Of a stretch of 62,386 nucleotides of DNA, positions 27,694 through 35,160 are shown one piece after another. Each line of letters opens with the position of its first letter. The stretch's first letter is position 1. Below the pieces are notes generated by a model. That model was given only the letters and a program-made list of their open reading frames with translations, was not told the origin of the DNA and made no database searches. The stretch spans positions 1-62,386 of the forward strand of contig JAJPYQ010000052.1 of assembly GCA_021204865.1 (NCBI GenBank), in the 5' to 3' direction. Made by a program: the position numbers and the translations under genes. This DNA comes from Prevotellaceae bacterium. Lineage in GTDB: Bacteria; Bacteroidota; Bacteroidia; Bacteroidales; Bacteroidaceae.

Positions 27694-28275
27694 TTAGGCG
27701 TTTTCTTTGTCTATCACCTTGAAGATGGCGTCAATCATCGCCTCCTTACTTGGGTACTGCTCCCAAGAGAAAGTGTTGCGGATGCCCTCCTTCTCGAACC
27801 ACTCGGCAAGCGGGGCAGTCTGCGTGCGGTAGACCTCGAAGCGGTTCTTTATAGTCTCCTCGTTGTCGTCGGCACGCCCCTGCTCGATGGCACGGTTGAG
27901 AAGGCGCTGCATCAGTATGTCCTCGTCTACAAGCAGCTCTATCATCATGCCGAGGGAGTCGCCACGCTCTGCGAGCATAGTCTTAAGCTCCTCAGCCTGC
28001 GCGATGGTGCGTGGGAAGCCGTCGAAGATGACACCCTTGCCCTTGGGCTGCGCGTCGTATGTCTTCGCCAGTATGTCTATCATAAGCTCGTCGGGCACAA
28101 GCTTGCCCTGCGATGTGTACTCGCTGGCTATCTTTCCGAGTTCTGTTCCGGCCTTCATCTCAGCTCTGAGCACGTCGCCCGTGCTGATGTGGCTGATGCC
28201 ATACTTTTCCTTAATCAAATCGCTGTAGGTGCCTTTACCACTGCCTGGCGCACCGAAGATAATAATGTTCTTCAT
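27694..28275 (-). CDS. adk: Adenylate kinase
   Basis: Adenylate kinase of 193 residues, interconverting ATP and AMP with ADP. P-loop GAPGSGKGT at 8-16, the AMP-binding STGDVLRAE near 31 and GFPRTIAQAE near 85 are clear. It is the short form with a brief LID lacking zinc-binding Cys. Eight bases after hpt. Confidence 0.96.
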   Translation of the reverse strand: MKNIIIFGAPGSGKGTYSDLIKEKYGISHISTGDVLRAEMKAGTELGKIASEYTSQGKLVPDELMIDILAKTYDAQPKGKGVIFDGFPRTIAQAEELKTMLAERGDSLGMMIELLVDEDILMQRLLNRAIEQGRADDNEETIKNRFEVYRTQTAPLAEWFEKEGIRNTFSWEQYPSKEAMIDAIFKVIDKENA

Positions 28276-28283
28276 AACTTTAC

Positions 28284-28841
28284 CTATTCTTTTATAATGG
28301 AGTAAATATCAGCGTAGTTGCGGCCGAAACCATCGTAGTCAAGCCCATAGCCCACCACGAAGTTGTCGGGGATGCGAAGGGCGCAATAGCGTATATCAAT
28401 GTCGCTCAGTAGCTTGTCGGGCTTAAGCAGAAGTGTGCACACCGAGAGGCTTGCGGGCTTCATCGCCCTAAGGCTCTCAAGCAGACGGCTCATCGTAAGC
28501 CCCGTGTCCACTATGTCCTCCACCACGACCACGTCCCTGCCCTCAACGCTCTCGCCGAGCCCTATCAACTGGCGCACCTCGCCACCGCTCTCGAGCCCCT
28601 CGTAAGAGCCGAGCTTGACGAACGACACTTGGCACGGCACGCTGACAAGACGCAGAAGGTCGGCAGCAAACACGAACGAGCCATTAAGGACGGCAAGGAA
28701 GAGAGGTGTGCGCCCGGCATAGTCTCTGTTCAACTCGTCGGCTATGCGACTTACCTCCTGTCTTATCCGAGAAGCGGGAACGGAAACAGTGAACTTCTTA
28801 TCCTTGACTATGACGGTATGGGGGGCAGCTGAACGCAACAT
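28284..28841 (-). CDS. hpt: Hypoxanthine phosphoribosyltransferase
   Basis: Purine salvage enzyme of 185 residues that joins PRPP with hypoxanthine or guanine. The PRPP loop VVVVEDIVDTGLT is at 104-116, the N-terminal VLNGSFVFAADL at 51-62 and the base-binding PDNFVVGYGLDY near 158-169. It heads the minus-strand group with adk, obg, pgeF, M23 and GH31, and is divergent from the NAD(P)HX repair gene. Confidence 0.94.
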   Translation of the reverse strand: MLRSAAPHTVIVKDKKFTVSVPASRIRQEVSRIADELNRDYAGRTPLFLAVLNGSFVFAADLLRLVSVPCQVSFVKLGSYEGLESGGEVRQLIGLGESVEGRDVVVVEDIVDTGLTMSRLLESLRAMKPASLSVCTLLLKPDKLLSDIDIRYCALRIPDNFVVGYGLDYDGFGRNYADIYSIIKE

Positions 28842-28897
28842 CGGTCGCGAAGATACTAAATATTACGATATGGGCGACAGAAATGCCGTTTTTTCTC

Positions 28898-28905
28898 TAA
28901 CTTTG
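28898..28905 (+). promoter_or_regulatory. -7 promoter element four bases before the nnr ATG
   Basis: TAACTTTG is followed by CGGC and then the ATG at 28910. With only four bases between, transcription must begin at or within a base or two of the start codon. Confidence 0.6.
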
Positions 28906-28909
28906 CGGC

Positions 28910-30433
28910 ATGTTAGTGCTGACAGGCAAGCAATTCAGGGAGCTGGACGAGTATACCATCGAACACGAGCCTGTGTCTTCTCTTGGGCTGATGGAGAGGG
29001 CTGCGAGAGCCTTTGCGCAAGCAATAGAGCGGCGGCATAAATCTCCACGGAATGTGTTCGTCTTCTCGGGTCCAGGCAACAACGGGGGCGACGGCTTGGC
29101 CATCGCCCGACTGCTCTCCATAAGAGGCTACAGTGTGAGCGCATGGCTGTTTAACACCAAGGGCGAGCTTAGCCCCGACTGCCAAGCTAACCGTGAGCTG
29201 CTGGACAGCGTTCCGGGGCTTAACTTCACAGAGGTTAGCCAAGGCTTCGACTTCCCCGAGATACGTGAGGGCGACATAACCGTTGACGCTCTCTTCGGCA
29301 CTGGGCTGACGAGACCCCTCACCGGGGGCTTCTCGCAGCTTGTTAAGAAGATAAACACCGCCCCAGGCACGGTGATAAGCATCGACCTGCCCTCGGGGCT
29401 TATGGCGGAGGACAACAGCAAGAACGACTATACTTCCGTGGTGAGAGCCTCGCTCACACTGACCGTTCAACTGCCCAAGCTGGCTTTCCTGCTGGCGGAC
29501 AACGCAGAGTGCGTGGGAGAGTGGGAGGCTGTGGACATTGGGCTTTCGGCAGAGGGGCTGAGGCAATTGTGCTCTCCTTATAATATAATGGAGCAGAGAG
29601 AGCTGAGCCGCCTGCTGCACCAGCGCCCCGCCTTCGCCCACAAAGGGGACATGGGGCAGGCGTTGCTGGTGGCTGGGGCGAAGGGCATGGCTGGTGCGGC
29701 AATCCTTGCTGCGAGGGCTTGCCTGCGTTCGGGCATAGGGAAGCTGTCTTTGCACACTGCCGACGCTAACTTCTCGGTGCTTCAGAGTGCCGTGCCAGAG
29801 GCTGTGCTTTTGCCCGAAGTGGAGACGGAATGCATCAGCGACTGCCACGACACCTTGAAGTTCAATGCCGTGGGCATAGGTCCTGGTTTGGGAAAGGCGG
29901 ATGTCACGGCTAAAGCCCTGCGGCTCTATCTCTCACGCTCACGTCGCCCCATGGTGATTGACGCAGATGCTCTCAACCTGATAGCGCAGCACACCGACCT
30001 GCTTCACCTCATCCCCAAGGGCAGCATACTCACCCCGCACCCCAAGGAGCTGGAGCGCATTGTGGGGGCTTGCTCGTCAAGCTACGAGCGGCTTATGAGA
30101 GCCGTTGAGCTGGCAAGGCGCAAGGGAGTGACGGTGGTGCTGAAAGGGCACTATACAGCCGTGTGCAAGGCGGACGGGAGCGTGGAGTTCTGTCCTGCGG
30201 GCAACCCAGGGATGGCTACAGCGGGAAGCGGGGACGTGCTTACGGGCATCCTGACAAGCTTGCTTGCCCAAGGCTACACACCTGAGCAAGCCGCCTCGCT
30301 CGGAGTATGGCTTCACGCCACGGCTGGGGACGCAGCCGCACAGCAGCTCGGTGAGGAGTGCCTCATAGCCAGCGACATCACGGCTCACCTGCCCGAAGCC
30401 TTCGCCAAGCTCAAAGCCAGCAACACCCTATGA
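28910..30433 (+). CDS. nnr: Bifunctional NAD(P)H-hydrate epimerase / ADP-dependent NAD(P)H-hydrate dehydratase
   Basis: Repairs hydrated NADH and NADPH; 507 residues. The N-terminal epimerase half (YjeF_N, about 1-210) carries GPGNNGGDGL near 54-63; the C-terminal ribokinase-like dehydratase half (about 225-505) carries KGDMGQALLVAGAKGMAGAA, LTPHPKE and NPGMATAGSGDVLTG near 430. Cytoplasmic housekeeping gene. The start is fixed by the conserved MLVLTGKQFRELD N-terminus and by the promoter directly upstream. Confidence 0.95.
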   Translation: MLVLTGKQFRELDEYTIEHEPVSSLGLMERAARAFAQAIERRHKSPRNVFVFSGPGNNGGDGLAIARLLSIRGYSVSAWLFNTKGELSPDCQANRELLDSVPGLNFTEVSQGFDFPEIREGDITVDALFGTGLTRPLTGGFSQLVKKINTAPGTVISIDLPSGLMAEDNSKNDYTSVVRASLTLTVQLPKLAFLLADNAECVGEWEAVDIGLSAEGLRQLCSPYNIMEQRELSRLLHQRPAFAHKGDMGQALLVAGAKGMAGAAILAARACLRSGIGKLSLHTADANFSVLQSAVPEAVLLPEVETECISDCHDTLKFNAVGIGPGLGKADVTAKALRLYLSRSRRPMVIDADALNLIAQHTDLLHLIPKGSILTPHPKELERIVGACSSSYERLMRAVELARRKGVTVVLKGHYTAVCKADGSVEFCPAGNPGMATAGSGDVLTGILTSLLAQGYTPEQAASLGVWLHATAGDAAAQQLGEECLIASDITAHLPEAFAKLKASNTL

Positions 30434-30491
30434 ACCGCGCGATGAATAGGGCTTCCTTGCATACACCTGACCAGAACTTCGCAATCGACCC

Positions 30492-30530
30492 GTGCGGTCG
30501 AGGGAAAAAGTCGGTGCGGTCGAGGGGCAA
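30492..30530. repeat. Two units of a 22-bp repeat shared with the site at 44737
   Basis: GTGCGGTCGAGGG starts at 30492 and again at 30514, separated by AAAAAGTCG. The same unit recurs in degenerate copies at 44737-44820. It lies upstream of the DUF4831 promoter. Confidence 0.7.
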
Positions 30531-30540
30531 CTTCTCGCTA

Positions 30541-30548
30541 TATATTTG
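30541..30548 (+). promoter_or_regulatory. -7 promoter element for DUF4831 gene
   Basis: TATATTTG, 60 bases before the ATG at 30609, matches TAnnTTTG. Confidence 0.5.
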
Positions 30549-30608
30549 CCGAGGGACAGCAAGTCTTTCGCCTGCCCAAAGCGTATTCCAAGCTAAAAGC
30601 CAACATCT

Positions 30609-31685
30609 ATGAAACACACAATGAATAAGCTCATTCCTATCATCACCCTATGCCTATGCTCAACAGTGGCGAAGGCTCAAACCGAGGTAAGCCAGTACCA
30701 ACCGGGAGTAACCGTGGAGGGCGTGACCTACTTCCTGCCAAGCACCGCCCTCCGCATAACAGTGGAGGCGGAGAAGACGGTCGTAACACCCGGGGAGTTC
30801 GCCAAGTACGCCTTCCGCTACCTTAGACTGCAAGACGTGCCCACCGAGCAAAGCACGACGTGGAAGATAAAGAACATCAGCATCGAGCCTTACGGCACGC
30901 CCGACAAGACGAAGGGATACAGCATCCTGCTCAAGGGGCGCACCTCAGCGCCCTTGGTGTCGTTGACAAGGGACGGCATACTGCTCTCCATCAACGCACA
31001 GAAGGCGGAGACCCCTCTGCCCGACGTGCCGCAAGGCGTTGCCGCCCCCACTCTACCCAACGCAAGGGACTATATGGATCAAGAGATACTCTCGGCTGGA
31101 AGCACCGCCAAGATGGCTGAACTCTGCGCACAGAAGATATACGACGTGAGGGAGAGCCGCAACGACCTCATCCAAGGCGAGGCTTCCAACACTCCCAAGG
31201 ACGGGGCGCAGCTGCAGATAATGCTCGACCAGCTCGACCAGCAGACCGACGCCCTTCAGCGGCTCTTCGCAGGCTCAACGCAGACCAGCACGGAGTACTT
31301 CAGCGTTGACTTCGTCCCCACGAAGGAGACGGACAAGCAGCTGCTCCTGCGCTTCTCCCAGATAGACGGGGTGGTGGACAGCGACGACCTCTCTGGCTCG
31401 CCCGTATACATCAGCATTCAAAGCACGGGAAGCCTGCCCAACAGCTCCCAGAACGCTGACTCGGACAAGAAGAAGGCGAAGCTGGAGAAGGGCGTGCGCT
31501 ACAACGTGCCAGCAAGGGAGAAGGTGACCGTCTTCGACGCTGACTACGACTACTGCTCGCAGGAGGTGAGCATGGGGCAGTTCGGCTACGTGGAGATACT
31601 GGGCGAGTCTCTCTTCGACAAGAAGACCACCACCAAGGCTTACTTCTACCAGCAGAACGGCGGCTTGGAGAAGATAGAGCAATAG
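30609..31685 (+). CDS. DUF4831 secreted protein
   Basis: Protein of 358 residues with a signal peptide (LIPIITLCLCSTVAKAQ, to about residue 24), so periplasmic or surface. The block YFLPSTALRITVEAEKTVVTPGEFAKYAFRYL (quoted in part) is typical of the Bacteroidetes DUF4831 family. No catalytic motif is seen. A second ATG at 30621 is an alternative start. It lies 27 bases before the sulfatase and may be cotranscribed with it. Confidence 0.82.
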   Translation: MKHTMNKLIPIITLCLCSTVAKAQTEVSQYQPGVTVEGVTYFLPSTALRITVEAEKTVVTPGEFAKYAFRYLRLQDVPTEQSTTWKIKNISIEPYGTPDKTKGYSILLKGRTSAPLVSLTRDGILLSINAQKAETPLPDVPQGVAAPTLPNARDYMDQEILSAGSTAKMAELCAQKIYDVRESRNDLIQGEASNTPKDGAQLQIMLDQLDQQTDALQRLFAGSTQTSTEYFSVDFVPTKETDKQLLLRFSQIDGVVDSDDLSGSPVYISIQSTGSLPNSSQNADSDKKKAKLEKGVRYNVPAREKVTVFDADYDYCSQEVSMGQFGYVEILGESLFDKKTTTKAYFYQQNGGLEKIEQ

Positions 31686-31712
31686 CTCCCGCACACCCTT
31701 ATTATTAACCCT

Positions 31713-33275
31713 ATGCATAAGACAACCCTATCCTTACTCTCCCTGCTGCCCCTCGCAGGGCAGGCTCTTGCGCAAGCCGACAAGCGACCGAACATCGTCT
31801 TCATAATGACCGACGACCACACGGCGCAGATGATGTCCTGCTACGGCAACAGCCCAGTCCTGACCCCTAACCTCGACCGCATAGCACGGGAGGGCGTACG
31901 CTTCAGCAACAGCTTCGTGGCTAACTCCCTCAGTGGTCCGAGCCGAGCCTGCATGCTGACAGGCAAACACAGCCACAAGAACGGCTTCACGGGCAACGAG
32001 CAGAGCGTCTTCGACGGCACGCAGCAGACTATGCCCAAGCTCTTGCAGGAGGCAGGCTACCAGACCGCCCTCATAGGCAAGTGGCACTTGGTCAGCACGC
32101 CCACGGGCTTCGACTACTACGAGATACTGCCAGGGCAAGGCGACTACTATAACCCTGACTTCATCGAGATGGACGGCAGCGTGAGAAGGGAGCAAGGCTA
32201 CTGCACAGACCTCATCACCGAGAAGAGCATCGCGTGGCTGGAGCAAAGGGACAAGGAGCGACCATTCATCCTCTTCGTCCACCACAAGGCGTGCCACAGA
32301 GACTGGCTGCCCCCTCTGAAGTACTTGCGTGAGTACGAGGACACCGTCTTCCCCCTCCCCTCCAACTTCCGAGACGACTGGGCGGGAAGGCTTGCCGCAC
32401 AGCAGCAGGAGATGTCCATAGCCTCCCCTCACGACATGGACATAGCCTACGACAACAAGATGTGGCTGCCGGGCGACACGACACGCCTCTCCGACCTTTA
32501 CCTAAGCTATATCTCACGCCTCAGCCCCGAGGACAGCGCAGCCTACCACCAGTTCTACGACTCCCTGAGCGTCGCCTTCAGGCAAGCCCCCTTGGAGGGC
32601 GAGCGGCTTGCCGAGTGGAAGTTCCAGCGCTATATGCGGGACTACGCCAAGGTCACCCGCAGCCTCGACGACAACGTGGGCAAGCTGCTCGATTACCTTG
32701 AGCAAAGCGGCTTGACGGACAACACCCTCATCGTCTACACCAGCGACCAAGGCTTCTACATGGGCGAACACGGCTGGTTCGACAAGCGCTTCATGTACGA
32801 GGAGAGCCTCAACACGCCCCTGCTCATGCGCCTGCCCGAGGGCTACGGGCGAAGGGGCGTGGTGCGGGAGATGGTGCAGAACATAGACTACGCCCCCACC
32901 TTCCTCGAGCTTGCCGGCGCTCCAGTGCCCAGCGACATGCAGGGGATGTCCCTGCTGCCCCTGCTCAGGACCCAGAAGGGCAAGGCGAAGTGGCGCAAGG
33001 CTGTGTACTACCACTACTACGAGTACCCCGCCGAGCACAGCGTGAAGCGCCACTACGGCATACGCACCGAGCGCTGGAAGCTAATACACTTCTACAACGA
33101 CATCGACGAGTGGGAGCTGTTCGACCTCAAGAACGACCCCTCGGAGATGCGCAACCTGTACGGTGACCCTCGCTACCACAAGGCGCAGAGCCGCCTCGGC
33201 AAGCAACTGCGCCAGCTTCAACTCCTATACGACGACCCCATCGAGCAGCAGCTACTCGGCGTTACCGCTGACTAA
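31713..33275 (+). CDS. Serine-type sulfatase, probably N-acetylglucosamine-6-sulfatase-like
   Basis: Secreted sulfatase of 520 residues with a signal peptide ending near residue 20 (GQALAQA). Metal-site DD is at 34-35 (MTDDH). The sulfatase signature reads NSLSGPSRACMLTG: the residue converted to formylglycine is Ser74, not Cys, so activation would need a radical SAM maturase (anSME), which is not in the window. The GxxTALIGKWHL and SDQGFYMGEHGWFDK blocks are typical of the S1_11 group acting on GlcNAc-6-sulfate in mucin or glycosaminoglycans; that subfamily is my estimate. Confidence 0.85.
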   Translation: MHKTTLSLLSLLPLAGQALAQADKRPNIVFIMTDDHTAQMMSCYGNSPVLTPNLDRIAREGVRFSNSFVANSLSGPSRACMLTGKHSHKNGFTGNEQSVFDGTQQTMPKLLQEAGYQTALIGKWHLVSTPTGFDYYEILPGQGDYYNPDFIEMDGSVRREQGYCTDLITEKSIAWLEQRDKERPFILFVHHKACHRDWLPPLKYLREYEDTVFPLPSNFRDDWAGRLAAQQQEMSIASPHDMDIAYDNKMWLPGDTTRLSDLYLSYISRLSPEDSAAYHQFYDSLSVAFRQAPLEGERLAEWKFQRYMRDYAKVTRSLDDNVGKLLDYLEQSGLTDNTLIVYTSDQGFYMGEHGWFDKRFMYEESLNTPLLMRLPEGYGRRGVVREMVQNIDYAPTFLELAGAPVPSDMQGMSLLPLLRTQKGKAKWRKAVYYHYYEYPAEHSVKRHYGIRTERWKLIHFYNDIDEWELFDLKNDPSEMRNLYGDPRYHKAQSRLGKQLRQLQLLYDDPIEQQLLGVTAD

Positions 33276-33284
33276 GACTCACCG

Positions 33285-33365
33285 TAACGCCTGTATAACA
33301 CCCTTCAGGCAACCCCTTGCGAGGGGTTGTCTGAAGGGTAGCCCGTAGGCTTCGCGAAGGGTAGC
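33285..33365. repeat. Single nested palindrome element at a convergent junction
   Basis: At 33300-33339 ACCCTTCAG pairs with CTGAAGGGT and inside it CAACCCCT pairs with AGGGGTTG around a TGCG loop, making a near-perfect 40-base hairpin. To its left is GCCTGTATAACACCCTT, as near 22634; to its right AGGCTTC. It is like a one-unit version of the arrays elsewhere and may end transcription from both converging genes. Confidence 0.75.
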
Positions 33366-34547
33366 TTAGTGGTGGAAGAGGCGCACTCCCGTGAACGTCA
33401 TGGCGATGCCGTAGCGGTCGCAGGTGGTGATGACGTGGTCGTCCCTCACCGAGCCTCCCGCCTGCGCCACGAACTGCACCCCGCTCTTGTGCGCCCGCTC
33501 TATGTTGTCGCCGAAGGGGAAGAAGGCGTCGCTGCCGAGAGACACACCTGTGTTGCGGCTAAGCCACTCACTCTTCTGCTCCTCGGTGAGAGGCTGGGGG
33601 CGGCTCTCGAAGACCTGTTGCCAAGCCCCGTCCCTCAGCACGTCGTCGCTCTCAGCCCCGATATAGAGGTCGATGGCATTGTCACGGTCTGCCCTCCGTA
33701 TGCCTTGCACGAAGGGGAGGGACATCACCTGCGGGTGCTGGCGCAGCCACCAGTTGTCGGCCTTCTGCCCAGCGAGCCTTGTGCAGTGTATGCGGCTCTG
33801 CTGCCCCGCCCCGATGCCTATAGCCTGCCCGTCCTTGGCGTAGCAGACGCTGTTGCTCTGCGTGTACTTAAGGGTGATGAGGGAGATGACGAGGTCTCGC
33901 CTTGCCTCAGGGGTGAAGGTCTTGTTGCGGGTGGGTATGTTCTGGAAGAGCGAGTCGCTGGTGAGGTCTATCTCGTTGCGCCCCTGCTCGAAGGTGATGC
34001 CGAACACCTGCTTGCGCTCCACGGGGGCGGGGCGGTACGAGGGGTCTATGCTAAGCACGCAGTACGTGCCCTTGCGCTTGCCTCGGAGCACCTCAAGGGC
34101 TTCGGGCGAGTAGGAGGGGGCGATGATGCCGTCGCTCACCTCACGGTTGATAAGGCGTGCCGTCGCCTCGTCGCACTCGTCGCTGAGGGCGATGAAGTCC
34201 CCGTAGCTGCTCATGCGGTCAGCTCCCCGTGCCCTTGCGTAGGCTGAGGCTATCGGGGTGAGGGGCAGGGGAGCGTCTTCGACGAAGTATATCTTCCTTA
34301 GCGTCTCGCTGAGGGGCAAGCCCACGGCAGCCCCCGCAGGGCTTACGTGCTTGAAGCTCGTGGCGGAGGGCAGACTGGTGGCTCGCTTAAGCTCGCTCAC
34401 CAGCTGCCAGCCGTTGAGAGCGTCGAGCAGGTTGATGTAGCCCGGGTGTCCGTTAAGTACCTCTAAGGGCAGCTCGCCTTCCTCGGTGAAGACGCGGGAA
34501 GGCTTCTGGTTGGGGTTGCAACCGTACTTGAGGGGGAGTTCTTTCAT
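33366..34547 (-). CDS. Phosphoribosylaminoimidazolecarboxamide (AICAR) formyltransferase, stand-alone
   Basis: Purine biosynthesis enzyme of 393 residues that formylates AICAR to FAICAR. It lacks the IMP cyclohydrolase (MGS-like) domain of normal PurH. KYGCNPNQKPSRVF opens the protein, and the catalytic Lys-His pair is in FKHVSPAGAAVG near residue 69. The start is the ATG at 34547 (MKELPLKYG); the frame further upstream runs into tmRNA. A separate cyclohydrolase or full PurH must exist elsewhere in the genome for IMP synthesis. Confidence 0.9.
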   Translation of the reverse strand: MKELPLKYGCNPNQKPSRVFTEEGELPLEVLNGHPGYINLLDALNGWQLVSELKRATSLPSATSFKHVSPAGAAVGLPLSETLRKIYFVEDAPLPLTPIASAYARARGADRMSSYGDFIALSDECDEATARLINREVSDGIIAPSYSPEALEVLRGKRKGTYCVLSIDPSYRPAPVERKQVFGITFEQGRNEIDLTSDSLFQNIPTRNKTFTPEARRDLVISLITLKYTQSNSVCYAKDGQAIGIGAGQQSRIHCTRLAGQKADNWWLRQHPQVMSLPFVQGIRRADRDNAIDLYIGAESDDVLRDGAWQQVFESRPQPLTEEQKSEWLSRNTGVSLGSDAFFPFGDNIERAHKSGVQFVAQAGGSVRDDHVITTCDRYGIAMTFTGVRLFHH

Positions 34548-34568
34548 CGTTGTGAGTGTGTTAAGGAG

Positions 34569-34971
34569 TGGAGCCGGAGGGGATTGAACCCTCGTCCAAA
34601 CAGGCACACCCTGGGCTTTCTACACGCTTATCTCAGCTTTGGTTGTAGGGCGGGGCAAGACCTGAGCTGCCCATACCTCCGCCTTAGCCTCTAAAGCTTC
34701 ACCCGTGGAGCGAGGCAATCCCTCGGGCTATCCCCGAAACGTCTGTGCCACTATGCCCTGAGGCTTCGGAGCAAGAGCCCCGGGAGTGACATCTCGTCCC
34801 CGCACCTTGTGCAGGGATAAAGCCAGTAACCTACTATGCTTCGGTTAGGCAGCGAGAGCGTAGTTGTTTTCGCCAGTTAAATTGTCGAAGGCGTTGATTA
34901 AAGAGAGCTGCCCTCGTCTCTCTGCGTGCTTACACAGACTGTCGTCCTGCTGTCAAATCCAAGTCGACCCC
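34569..34971 (-). ncRNA. ssrA: Transfer-messenger RNA
   Basis: tmRNA that rescues stalled ribosomes, about 403 nt. On the minus strand it opens GGGGTCGACTTGGATTTGACAGC, quoted in part, the standard start, and ends with a T arm GAGGG-TTCAATC-CCCTC and CGGCTCC-A. The acceptor stem pairs GGGGUCG with CGGCUCC over seven positions. The tag reads GENNYALAA followed by TAA (around 34848-34875). CCA is not encoded. It lies just upstream of the AICAR transformylase gene on the same strand. Confidence 0.95.
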
Positions 34972-35097
34972 TTGGTGAAGTGCCCCCTTAGCCCTCGGCG
35001 ACGCTTCGCCTCGGGAACGGGGAACGCGAAGGTAGCCCTTTTCCCCTTCCGACGCAAAAGTTTCCCCCGCTTTCTTAGGTCTGCGCCCTTTTTTAGC

Positions 35098-35105
35098 TAC
35101 CTTTG
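35098..35105 (+). promoter_or_regulatory. -7 promoter element for the polysaccharide export operon
   Basis: TACCTTTG, 55 bases before the ATG of the SLBB exporter, matches TAnnTTTG. It would drive exporter, wzz, the wzy-like gene and the following gene. Confidence 0.6.
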
Positions 35106-35160
35106 CAATATTCTAAGCCCGAGGGGCGTTGTAATACAATAACCGGTAAACCATTAGCTA

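Noticed and set aside
34548..34607. N-terminal extension of the AICAR transformylase
   Set aside because: The extension would run into the tmRNA acceptor and T arm; the ATG at 34547 gives the family N-terminus.
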